A stretch of 15,838 nt of DNA from an uncultured Bacilli bacterium (GTDB lineage: Bacteria > Bacillota_I > Bacilli_A > RF39 > UBA660), in the NCBI GenBank assembly GCA_944345045.1, contig CALVMI010000019.1:1-15838 (forward strand), given 5' to 3'. Made by a program: the position numbers and the translations under genes. Position 1 is the stretch's first letter. Every line of letters begins with the position of its first letter. Positions 6,338 to 12,683 of the stretch are shown piece after piece. Below the pieces are notes generated by a model. That model did not search any database. It was given only the letters and a program-made list of their open reading frames with translations, and was not told the DNA's origin.

Positions 6338-7461
6338 TGGAAGTTAAAAATGAAAAAAGAGAAAAGAAAGGATTAACTGCTGCTAAATTGTTTTTAGTAG
6401 GAGTGATTATGTTTTTTGTTGGTGCAGGAACTTTATATGCGATAATGTATTTTAATCCAGCACCATTTGTAAAGACAATTACAGAAGAGACTAGAAATGT
6501 TACGGTTACGGATACAGGTATTGCTGATGCCGTCGAGAAAATATATGATGCTGTTGTAGTTGTAAAAACCTATTATAATAATCAGTTATATGCGACTGGA
6601 ACGGGATTTGTATATAAGAAAGATGATAATTTAGCATATATTTTGACAAACAATCATGTTATTGAAGACGGAACTTCTATTACAGTTGAATTTACTGATG
6701 GTAGAGAGATTGATACTACTGTAGAAGGTAGTGATACATATTCTGATATTGCAGTATTATCATTAGACGCGAATGAAGTAACTGCAGTAGCTGAGATGGG
6801 AAGTAGCGAGGACGCTAGAGTTGGAGATACTGTATTTACTGTTGGTGCTCCAATTGATTCAAGCACATATTCTGGAACTGTTACAAGAGGCATTCTTTCT
6901 GGAAAAAATCGTTTAGTTGGCGTTTCAACTCAAAATTCTTATACATCTGATATGATGATGAGCGTTTTACAAACTGATGCAGCGATTAACTCTGGAAACT
7001 CTGGTGGACCACTTGTGAATGCTAATGGTGAAGTTATTGGTATTACTTCTTTAAAATTGGCTACGGAAGGAGTAGAAGGAATGGGATTTGCAATTCCTAT
7101 TGAAACGGCTTTAAGTTATGCTGAAAAATTAGAAAATGGTGAATCGATTGAAAGACCATCTCTTGGTATAGAAATGCTTAACTTAGTTGATGCATTGCGA
7201 GCTAATTATTTAACATTAAATAATATTGGAGTAACTTCTGGAGTTTATGTTACAAAAGTAACGTCAGAAAGTCCTGCAGAAGCTGGTGGAATTGAAGCAG
7301 GAGATATTATAACAGCAGTAGATGGCAAAGAAGTTTCGGATTTAGCTTATTTAAGATATTTACTTTATAATCATAGTGTTGGTGATACTATGGAAGTGAC
7401 TGTTTATCGTGATGGTTCTTCTAGAGATTTGACAATTCATTTAACTCAAAAAGCAAGCTAA
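6337..7461 (+). CDS. htrA: Membrane-anchored HtrA/DegP-type serine protease
   Basis: A 374-residue S1C protease that degrades or refolds damaged exported proteins. It has a short basic cytoplasmic tail, one membrane anchor (about 17-38), a trypsin-like domain (about 60-265) and one PDZ domain (about 276-370) that recognises exposed C-termini. The triad is complete: H107 in TNNHVI, D137 in SDIAVL and S222 in SGNSGGP. Length and domain order match the HtrA/HtrB/YyxA proteases of Bacillus. The ATG overlaps the stop of the Abi-like gene by one base, with GTGAGG 5 bases upstream, so the two are read from one message. The terminator begins inside the last codons. No CssR-like operator is apparent, so whether it is stress-induced cannot be told. 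Confidence 0.93.
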   Translation: MEVKNEKREKKGLTAAKLFLVGVIMFFVGAGTLYAIMYFNPAPFVKTITEETRNVTVTDTGIADAVEKIYDAVVVVKTYYNNQLYATGTGFVYKKDDNLAYILTNNHVIEDGTSITVEFTDGREIDTTVEGSDTYSDIAVLSLDANEVTAVAEMGSSEDARVGDTVFTVGAPIDSSTYSGTVTRGILSGKNRLVGVSTQNSYTSDMMMSVLQTDAAINSGNSGGPLVNANGEVIGITSLKLATEGVEGMGFAIPIETALSYAEKLENGESIERPSLGIEMLNLVDALRANYLTLNNIGVTSGVYVTKVTSESPAEAGGIEAGDIITAVDGKEVSDLAYLRYLLYNHSVGDTMEVTVYRDGSSRDLTIHLTQKAS

Positions 7462-7480
7462 TCTTTTAGCTTGTTTTTTT
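7454..7480 (+). terminator. Rho-independent terminator of abi-htrA
   Basis: Stem CAAGCTAA (7454-7461) pairs with TTAGCTTG (7466-7473) around a 4-base loop, followed by seven T. The htrA stop codon lies in the left arm. Confidence 0.88.
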
Positions 7481-7484
7481 GGTA

Positions 7485-7515
7485 ATAAAAAAGACTCCTT
7501 ATTTTTTGGAGTCTT
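7485..7515 (-). terminator. Rho-independent terminator of the membrane-anchored amidase
   Basis: AAGACTCC (7491-7498) and GGAGTCTT (7508-7515) form an 8-base stem. Read on the minus strand the stem runs into a T-tract, the complement of the A-run ending at 7491. It overlaps the stop codon of the minus-strand gene and stands back to back with the htrA terminator. Confidence 0.85.
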
Positions 7516-8863
7516 ATTCTTGATTAAGATATGTTTCAATGGCGCTTGTAATGCCTTGTGCATAACCTTCAGTATTTTGCATGATGTTTCTTAAATCGCT
7601 GTAATTATCCATATATCCTAGCTCTAATAAGTAAGCTTCGGCTGTATTATTTGAATTATAATGTTCGTTCATTGGGTATCCTGGAAAACTTCCGTCGTTT
7701 GATGCATTTGTAGAAATACCACCAATTTCTCTCATGTTGTAATACCAACTTGTATTTGTTGTATATCTACTTGGTTGTACACTACTACTTGCAATTTCTT
7801 CTTCTGTAAATAATCTTTGATAAATACCATTTGATACTTGGTATAAAGCTTTTGTTGAAGCTTCAGTATTTGCATTTTTTGTGATTTCATCTACAAATGT
7901 TGAAGCAAAGTCTAAGTTCGTATCATTTGCTATATATACTTCAAGACCGCTTACACTACCAACACCTGATGAGTTATGATGAATAGCAATATTAAATTTT
8001 GATTTTGTGTCGTTTGCCATTGTAGCGCTTCCCATCGGATCATAAATGCTTACATTTTCATCGGTTTCTCTAGTTAAAATTACTTTATAGCCTAAATTTT
8101 CAAGATTTTCTTTTAGTTGTAGGGCTACTTTTAAGTTTTGAGCTGCTTCGGTAATCAAATCGCCTGAATAACAATATCCTAAGCTATTCGTGGCACTTCC
8201 ATCACTGCAAGCTGTTTTTCCAGGATCTACACCTCCATGTCCAGGATCAATAGTAATATCGTATACATCGTCTGGTAGTTTTGTTTCAGTAATTTTGAAA
8301 CGTAAAGTAGGAATTTCTTCGTAAGTGTTCCATTCGATATCTATTTTATTATTTTTTCCATTTTCCGTTAAAGTGTAGTATTCTAGGTTTTCATATTCAG
8401 TATTATTTATAACAGAATAGTATTTTATTACTTCATTTTGTTCTTCATCATGAGTTTTCGTTTGTAGAACTAGATAATATTCGCCAATTGGTAGGTTTTC
8501 CAAAACAATTCCTTCATTTATATACTCGCTCGTGATAAATGAATATGTATTGTTTTCTTCTTCTGTTATTTCCCAATTAACATTTATTGTATCTTTTCCA
8601 TTTGATAATAATAAACGCATTTCTTCTACTTTTTCTGGTAGGGTAAATGTTCCTTCAAAATTCATGTGTATTCCATAAATGGCATATTTATCAATTTCTA
8701 CATAGGTTGAAGTATCAATCGTTTCTAGAAAGCTTAATTCAGGAGTTTTGTTTTTAAAAAATATGCAATAAGCAAAATAAATAATACCAAGAATAAGTAA
8801 AGTACAACATAAAGTTAACGTATAGGCCAGAAGTTTCTTTTTTACTTTCCTTCTTTTTTTCAT
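7514..8863 (-). CDS. Membrane-anchored N-acetylmuramoyl-L-alanine amidase
   Basis: A 449-residue protein with a basic N-terminus (KKRRKVKKK), one hydrophobic anchor (about 12-35), an all-beta extracellular region (about 45-195) of unknown family, and a C-terminal Amidase_3 domain (about 201-447). Catalytic positions are visible as H209 in DPGHGG, E239 in ITEAA, H295 in AIHHN and E414 in LLELGY, so the enzyme should cut muramoyl-alanine bonds in the wall. The domain is long: residues about 310-410 carry an insertion rich in Y, N and S between the second His and the last Glu. Translation starts after AAGAGGTT. The gene has its own promoter and a strong terminator, and is divergent from the Mbeg1-like gene. 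The beta region may position the enzyme in the wall; this is inference. Confidence 0.88.
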   Translation of the reverse strand: MKKRRKVKKKLLAYTLTLCCTLLILGIIYFAYCIFFKNKTPELSFLETIDTSTYVEIDKYAIYGIHMNFEGTFTLPEKVEEMRLLLSNGKDTINVNWEITEEENNTYSFITSEYINEGIVLENLPIGEYYLVLQTKTHDEEQNEVIKYYSVINNTEYENLEYYTLTENGKNNKIDIEWNTYEEIPTLRFKITETKLPDDVYDITIDPGHGGVDPGKTACSDGSATNSLGYCYSGDLITEAAQNLKVALQLKENLENLGYKVILTRETDENVSIYDPMGSATMANDTKSKFNIAIHHNSSGVGSVSGLEVYIANDTNLDFASTFVDEITKNANTEASTKALYQVSNGIYQRLFTEEEIASSSVQPSRYTTNTSWYYNMREIGGISTNASNDGSFPGYPMNEHYNSNNTAEAYLLELGYMDNYSDLRNIMQNTEGYAQGITSAIETYLNQE

Positions 8864-8889
8864 AAGAACCTCTTTTCTATGATAAAATT

Positions 8890-8918
8890 ATTATAGCAAA
8901 GTTTTATTGGAAATACAA
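8890..8918 (-). promoter_or_regulatory. Promoter of the membrane-anchored amidase
   Basis: On the minus strand TTGTAT (8913-8918) and TATAAT (8890-8895) are 17 bases apart, with a TGC extension before the -10. The predicted start is about 20 bases before the start codon. A TACAAT at 8914-8919 on the plus strand could be the -10 of the divergent Mbeg1-like gene, so the two promoters would occupy the same DNA. Confidence 0.65.
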
Positions 8919-8942
8919 TTGCCGCTATGAAAGGAGTGTCTA

Positions 8943-10007
8943 ATGAAAAATATCTTTTTTTATTTAGAATATTATGGTGATGTTTCTTTTGATGAATTTC
9001 CATTTAATGAAGTTGATAGCTTGATTTTATCTTCGCTCAGTTATGTGAAATTAGATGGAATAGTTCCTTCTTCTAAAAATTCATATATATATTTAGAAGA
9101 AGCTTGTTTTAAGTTTTTAAAGAGATATGATTCGAAAGATTTTAAAAAAGAAGATTGGTTATTTCCAAATTCATATAAGTTAATGGAAGTTTTAAAAACT
9201 TCAAGGAGATTTTATCATTCTAAACTTTATCATTTAGTTTCCAGTGTGGATTTGCAAGGACAATTTGGCGCTTTAACAATACGTCTTCCTAATCGTATAA
9301 CTTATATATCTTTTGAAGGAACAGATAGCAATGTCAGTGGTTGGAAAGAAGATTTTCAACTTATATATGAATTTCCTATTTCTTCCCAGAAATTAGCTAG
9401 TCAATATTTTAATGATACACTTCGTTTATTTGATCGTACTGTATATGTTGGTGGGCATAGTAAGGGCGGAAATTTGGCGATGTATGCATATATGTATGGT
9501 AAAGAATTATGGAAAAAGAAAGTAAAAAAAGTATATAATTTTGATGGCCCGGGCTTTCTTTTGGATATTTTATCTGATCCAAATTATTTGGAGATGCAAA
9601 AGAAACTTGAAGTATTTGTTCCTAGAGAAAGTGTAATTGGAATGATATTAGAAAATTCTAATATTTCCGTTGTTGAGAGTTCTTCTCATGCGGTTTTACA
9701 ACATGATAGTTATACTTGGGAATGTTTTGGTGGAAAGTTTGTACGTACAAAACTATCTAAAAAAAGCGAAAAATTAAAAACCAATTTAAAAGAATATTTG
9801 GATTCTATGAGTTTAGAAGATAAAAAAAATTTTGTTGAAACTTTTTTTGCCGTGTTTGAGAAAACAAAAATCACCAATATTATGCAATTAAAAGAATTAA
9901 AAATATCTACTTTGTTATCCTTAATGAAAGAACTTACCAATGTTCCTTCTTCAACAAAAAGAAATTTAGTTGCTTTGCTTCGAATGTTGATAACTGGTAT
10001 GAATTAG
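8943..10007 (+). CDS. Mbeg1-like (DUF2974) alpha/beta hydrolase, putative lipase/esterase
   Basis: A 354-residue cytoplasmic protein of the Mbeg1-like family (PF11187). YVGGHSKGGNLAMYAY (168-183) is the nucleophile elbow with S173. ISFEGTD (122-128) is the strand usually near the oxyanion hole. FDGPG (200-204) offers D201 and QHDSYTW (253-259) offers H254 as candidate remaining triad members. It should be a serine hydrolase of unknown, perhaps lipid, substrate. There is no signal peptide or membrane segment. The last 90 residues are lysine-rich and helical. AAAGGAG lies 6 bases before the ATG. No terminator is visible before the LysM amidase 49 bases on, so read-through into that gene is possible. 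Confidence 0.8.
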   Translation: MKNIFFYLEYYGDVSFDEFPFNEVDSLILSSLSYVKLDGIVPSSKNSYIYLEEACFKFLKRYDSKDFKKEDWLFPNSYKLMEVLKTSRRFYHSKLYHLVSSVDLQGQFGALTIRLPNRITYISFEGTDSNVSGWKEDFQLIYEFPISSQKLASQYFNDTLRLFDRTVYVGGHSKGGNLAMYAYMYGKELWKKKVKKVYNFDGPGFLLDILSDPNYLEMQKKLEVFVPRESVIGMILENSNISVVESSSHAVLQHDSYTWECFGGKFVRTKLSKKSEKLKTNLKEYLDSMSLEDKKNFVETFFAVFEKTKITNIMQLKELKISTLLSLMKELTNVPSSTKRNLVALLRMLITGMN

Positions 10008-10027
10008 ATATAACAAAATTGGCCTTT

Positions 10028-10044
10028 TATCATAAATTATGATA
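10028..10044. repeat. Perfect inverted repeat upstream of the LysM amidase
   Basis: TATCATAA (10028-10035), a single A, then TTATGATA (10037-10044). The right arm touches the ribosome binding site AGGAGGT (10044-10050). It could be an operator or a small RNA hairpin affecting translation; in such AT-rich DNA chance is also possible. Confidence 0.45.
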
Positions 10045-10056
10045 GGAGGTATTTTT

Positions 10057-11259
10057 ATGGCCAAAAAAATTGTGATAGATGCTGGTCATGGTGGCGAAGA
10101 TCCTGGAACAAGTGCGAACGGAATTGTTGAAAAAGATTTAACTTTGAAAATCAGTGAATATTTACATAAAAGATTTGATGAGCTTGGAATTCCTAACGAA
10201 ATGACAAGAACAAGCGATGTTACTTTGGGACCTAGTGATAGACCTATTAAAGCGCAGAGTTTTTATGGTAATTCCGATGATGTTATTTTGCTTTCTAATC
10301 ATGTAAATGCTGGTGGTGGTGATGGAGCTGAAATTATTTATGCTTTAAGAAATTCAGATAAACTTTCAAGTTTAATTGCCAATGAGTTTGTGAAATCTGG
10401 TCAAAATGTTCGTAAGTATTATCAAAGAAGGTTGCCTTCTGATCCGTCTAAAGATTATTATTATATTTTGCGTGATACGCCCAATAATGAATCAGTTATA
10501 ATTGAGTATGGGTTTGTTGATAGTACAGGAGATGATGTTGATCAATTAAAAAACAATTGGGAGGAACTTGCTGAAGCTGTTGTAAGAGCGGTTGCTAGTT
10601 ATGTTGGTGTGCCATACACTAGTGGTTCCAGTGATCAAAATACATATGTCGTAAAATCTGGTGATACATTATGGAGCATTGCTAAGAAGTTTGGAGTTTC
10701 AGTAGATGAATTAAAAGCCAAAAATAATTTATCAAGTAATGCATTATCTATAAATCAAATTCTCATTATTCCAAAGAAAGGTGAGACTATTGATGAAGAA
10801 GATGGAGAGTATTATACAGTTGTCGCTGGTGATACTTTGTACGGTATTGCTAACCGTTATGGCTTAACAGTCGATGAGCTAAAAGCTTTAAATAATTTAA
10901 CTTCTAACACATTAAGTATTGGACAAAAACTTTTAGTTAAACCAACAGATACCAGTGATGGATCGTTAGAAACTTATACAGTTAAAAAAGGTGATAATTT
11001 GTATCAAATTGCTTTAAAATATGATACCAGTGTTGATGCTTTGAAAAATTTAAATGGTTTGACTTCAAATTTGTTAAGTATTGGTCAAGTTTTGAAAATT
11101 CCAAGTTCTAGTTCTAGTGAAATTGTTTATACAGTAGTTTCAGGTGATAATTTATATCAAATCGCAAGACGATTTGGAACAACCATCGCGGCAATTATGT
11201 CTCGAAATAATTTGTCTTCTAGTTTACTCAGTGTTGGTCAGAAATTAATTATTCCATAA
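10057..11259 (+). CDS. N-acetylmuramoyl-L-alanine amidase with four LysM repeats, no signal peptide
   Basis: A 400-residue peptidoglycan hydrolase. The Amidase_3 domain fills residues 3-185 with H11 in DAGHGG, E25 in VEKD, H82 in SNHVN and E150 in IIEYGF. Four LysM domains follow at about 196-239, 252-295, 306-349 and 357-400; these bind the glycan backbone. The protein begins MAKKIVIDAGHGG, so the catalytic domain starts at once and no export signal exists. It must leave the cell by another route, by lysis, or act endolysin-style. The start at 10057 follows AGGAGGT by 6 bases; an upstream in-frame ATG at 10039 precedes that site and is rejected. The gene ends in a bidirectional terminator shared with the SleB-like gene. 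No phage structural or holin gene is near, so a chromosomal autolysin is as likely as a phage remnant. Confidence 0.93.
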   Translation: MAKKIVIDAGHGGEDPGTSANGIVEKDLTLKISEYLHKRFDELGIPNEMTRTSDVTLGPSDRPIKAQSFYGNSDDVILLSNHVNAGGGDGAEIIYALRNSDKLSSLIANEFVKSGQNVRKYYQRRLPSDPSKDYYYILRDTPNNESVIIEYGFVDSTGDDVDQLKNNWEELAEAVVRAVASYVGVPYTSGSSDQNTYVVKSGDTLWSIAKKFGVSVDELKAKNNLSSNALSINQILIIPKKGETIDEEDGEYYTVVAGDTLYGIANRYGLTVDELKALNNLTSNTLSIGQKLLVKPTDTSDGSLETYTVKKGDNLYQIALKYDTSVDALKNLNGLTSNLLSIGQVLKIPSSSSSEIVYTVVSGDNLYQIARRFGTTIAAIMSRNNLSSSLLSVGQKLIIP

Positions 11260-11286
11260 AAAAATGTAGATAACCTACATTTTTTT
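11258..11286. terminator. Bidirectional terminator between the LysM amidase and the SleB-like gene
   Basis: ATGTAG (11264-11269) and CTACAT (11275-11280) close a 5-base loop, extended by six A on the left pairing with six T on the right. The A and T tracts provide a U-tail in both directions. The stop codons of both converging genes lie in the arms. Confidence 0.88.
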
Positions 11287-11704
11287 AATATATTTCGTTG
11301 CATTCGCCAGCTTTTGGTTTATAGAAACAATGATTTTTGTATTTTCCGGCTAGAGGCTGAGAGTACCATGTAGATGTACAACTATTACTTCCTGGAGCGT
11401 AGAACCATAACGCATGTGTAGCTGGATAATAATATTCTCCTTTTAATATTCTATCTGCTAATTGCTTTTCTAATGCAGTTGGCGTGGCTTCAAATAAAGA
11501 ACTATTTGTACCAACAAATTGATTAGGCTGGTAAATTACATCATAGATTGTATTTACATTTTTGAAAGTGTAACAATTAGCTAATGTTCTGTTTACAACA
11601 ACGTTTCCAACCATTAGCATTCCTAAATCTCCTTCATTTAGAGCTTCTGCACGCATGATTCTTGCTAGCAAATCTTTTTCTTTAGAAGTTGATTCAATTA
11701 TCAT
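11285..11704 (-). CDS. SleB/CwlJ-type cell-wall hydrolase (Hydrolase_2)
   Basis: A 139-residue protein consisting of little more than a Hydrolase_2 domain (PF07486). DLLARIMRAEALNEG (11-25) holds E20, the position of the catalytic glutamate in SleB; GNVVVNRT (33-40), VIYQPNQF (56-63), ALWFYAP (98-104) and the ending HCFYKPKAGEC (125-135) are family landmarks. SleB is a lytic transglycosylase acting on spore cortex; CwlJ is its relative without a signal peptide. This protein also lacks a signal peptide, so it resembles CwlJ in form. Whether the organism sporulates cannot be judged here, and family members exist in non-spore-formers. AGGTGAT precedes the ATG at a 5-base gap. The gene converges on the LysM amidase and shares its terminator. 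Confidence 0.85.
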   Translation of the reverse strand: MIIESTSKEKDLLARIMRAEALNEGDLGMLMVGNVVVNRTLANCYTFKNVNTIYDVIYQPNQFVGTNSSLFEATPTALEKQLADRILKGEYYYPATHALWFYAPGSNSCTSTWYSQPLAGKYKNHCFYKPKAGECNEIY

Positions 11705-11737
11705 AATATCACCTAAGGTATTTTATGAAAAAAACAC

Positions 11738-11766
11738 TGGAAATGTCCTAATCTTCATGGTATAAT
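11738..11766 (+). promoter_or_regulatory. Promoter of the tRNA-Trp gene
   Basis: TGGAAA (11738-11743) and TATAAT (11761-11766) are spaced by 17 bases, and TGG directly precedes the -10 as an extended element. The predicted transcript start is about 14 bases before the mature tRNA. It may also serve the fic gene by read-through. Confidence 0.7.
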
Positions 11767-11786
11767 TAGTTTGTCCTTTGAAATGT

Positions 11787-11860
11787 AGGGGCGTGGTATA
11801 ATGGTAGCATAGGAGTCTCCAAAACTTTTGATGGGAGTTCGATTCTCTCCGCCCCTGCCA
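11787..11860 (+). tRNA. trnW: tRNA-Trp, anticodon CCA
   Basis: The acceptor arms AGGGGCG (11787-11793) and CGCCCCT pair perfectly over 7 bases. The anticodon arm GGAGT-CTCCAAA-ACTTT places CCA at positions 34-36, which reads UGG. The T arm GGGAG-TTCGATT-CTCTC is normal, the discriminator is G and CCA is encoded. The D arm, GTAT with GCAT around AATGGTA, is weak: it has an A-C mismatch and two G-U pairs. The variable loop is short (TGAT). CCA as anticodon agrees with TGA being a stop in this genome. Confidence 0.92.
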
Positions 11861-11867
11861 TGAGAAA

Positions 11868-11912
11868 ATATCGATTTTTTCCGATTTTAAAGGTTAAAAT
11901 CGTTTTTTTTAT
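11868..11912 (+). repeat. Direct repeat copy 1 (tRNA-Trp terminator side, left of fic)
   Basis: ATATCGATTTTTTCC (11868-11882), a 9-base variable spacer, GGTTAAAATC (11892-11901), one extra G, then eight T and AT. The second copy at 12478-12522 has the same two blocks and T-run with a 10-base spacer. Both copies are 45 bases and lie 610 bases apart, bracketing only the fic gene. Confidence 0.7.
11882..11910 (+). terminator. Rho-independent terminator of tRNA-Trp
   Basis: CGATTTTAA (11882-11890) pairs perfectly with TTAAAATCG (11894-11902) around AGG, followed by eight T. It stands between the tRNA and fic. No promoter is evident in the 24 bases from the T-run to the fic ATG. Confidence 0.85.
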
Positions 11913-11934
11913 ATATGAATGAGGGGTGCTAATA

Positions 11935-12474
11935 ATGAATAAAATAGATGAAAAAAGTTTAGAAAATGCTAAAAAACTATTTTCAAGCCCTGTCATTGAT
12001 AGCATTGAAGTTGGTACGGTTAAGGGGTTACAGCAAATTCATAAATATTTGTTTGATGGTTTATATGATTTTGCTGGCCAGATTAGAAAACAAAATATTT
12101 CTAAAGGAAATTTTAGGTTTGCCAATTCTTTATACTTAGAAGATATCTTAAAAAAAATAGAAACTATGGAAGAAACAACTTTAGATGATATTATTAATAA
12201 ATATGTAGAAATGAATATTGCTCATCCATTTTTAGAAGGAAATGGACGCGCTACAAGAATTTGGTTAGATTTAATATTGAAAAAAAGATTAAATAGAATT
12301 GTTAATTGGATAAATATAGATAAAAATTTATATTTGCAAGCGATGGAGAGGAGTCCAATTAATACATTGGAAATTAAAACTTTGATTGAAAATAATATGA
12401 CAGATGATTTCAGTTTAGAAAACCTTTTTAAAGGGATAGAAGCATCATATTATTATGAAACTGAAGATTATTAA
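11935..12474 (+). CDS. fic: Class III Fic protein adenylyltransferase (NmFic-like)
   Basis: Fic enzymes transfer AMP from ATP to hydroxyl side chains of target proteins. The 179-residue protein carries the full motif [12 protein letters not shown] at 97-108, with catalytic H97, metal-binding E101 and phosphate-binding R105. Length, the [13 protein letters not shown] block (39-51) and a C-terminal S171-x3-E175 inhibitory helix place it with the single-domain class III enzymes such as Neisseria NmFic, which are self-inhibited as tetramers and modify GyrB. The usual residue after the inhibitory Glu is G or N; here it is T176. The ATG at 11935 lies 8 bases after GAGGGG; a GTG at 11926 is in frame but overlaps that site. 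The gene has no visible promoter between it and the tRNA terminator and is flanked by direct repeats of that terminator, suggesting insertion. No antitoxin gene is adjacent, as expected for class III. Confidence 0.92.
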   Translation: MNKIDEKSLENAKKLFSSPVIDSIEVGTVKGLQQIHKYLFDGLYDFAGQIRKQNISKGNFRFANSLYLEDILKKIETMEETTLDDIINKYVEMNIAHPFLEGNGRATRIWLDLILKKRLNRIVNWINIDKNLYLQAMERSPINTLEIKTLIENNMTDDFSLENLFKGIEASYYYETEDY

Positions 12475-12477
12475 TAT

Positions 12478-12522
12478 ATATCGATTTTTTCCTTGTTTAT
12501 GAGGTTAAAATCTTTTTTTTAT
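12478..12522 (+). repeat. Direct repeat copy 2, also the fic terminator
   Basis: ATATCGATTTTTTCC (12478-12492), a 10-base spacer, GGTTAAAATC (12503-12512), eight T and AT. The blocks are identical to copy 1 at 11868-11912. Within this copy GATTTT..CC can pair with GG..AAAATC across a TT/TT-type internal gap and is followed by the T-run, so it can serve as the terminator of fic. Confidence 0.65.
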
Positions 12523-12546
12523 TTGATTTATATTAATGGTAATTTA

Positions 12547-12584
12547 GTCATAAATTATTTCTGTTACATTAAGAATCTTATGAC
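12547..12584. repeat. Spaced inverted repeat upstream of the ABC operon promoter
   Basis: GTCATAA (12547-12553) and TTATGAC (12578-12584) are perfect inverted arms separated by 24 bases, ending 29 bases before the -35. This could be a binding site for a dimeric regulator of the ABC operon, but no regulator gene is in view and chance cannot be excluded. Confidence 0.35.
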
Positions 12585-12612
12585 ACAAACAAACTATTTT
12601 GAATTGTAAAAA

Positions 12613-12641
12613 TTGTTATTTTCTTTTAAATGTGTTATTAT
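12613..12641 (+). promoter_or_regulatory. Promoter of the ABC transporter operon
   Basis: TTGTTA (12613-12618) and TATTAT (12636-12641) are exactly 17 bases apart, with TGT giving an extended -10. The expected start near 12648 leaves a leader of about 36 bases. Confidence 0.7.
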
Positions 12642-12683
12642 CATTTTAGAAGAGTTTGAGAAAGTGAAATAAGGATTTGGAGT

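Noticed and set aside
10028..11704. Prophage lysis module
   Set aside because: The LysM amidase looks endolysin-like, but no holin, tail, capsid, integrase or attachment repeat surrounds it, and the neighbours are ordinary chromosomal envelope genes.
3671..11704. Firm claim that the organism forms spores
   Set aside because: CwlD-like and SleB/CwlJ-like proteins also occur in non-sporulating Bacillota, and no dedicated sporulation gene is in the window.
11766..12005. Minus-strand open frame across the tRNA and fic start
   Set aside because: It crosses a clear tRNA gene and two terminator arms and is the antisense of better-supported features.
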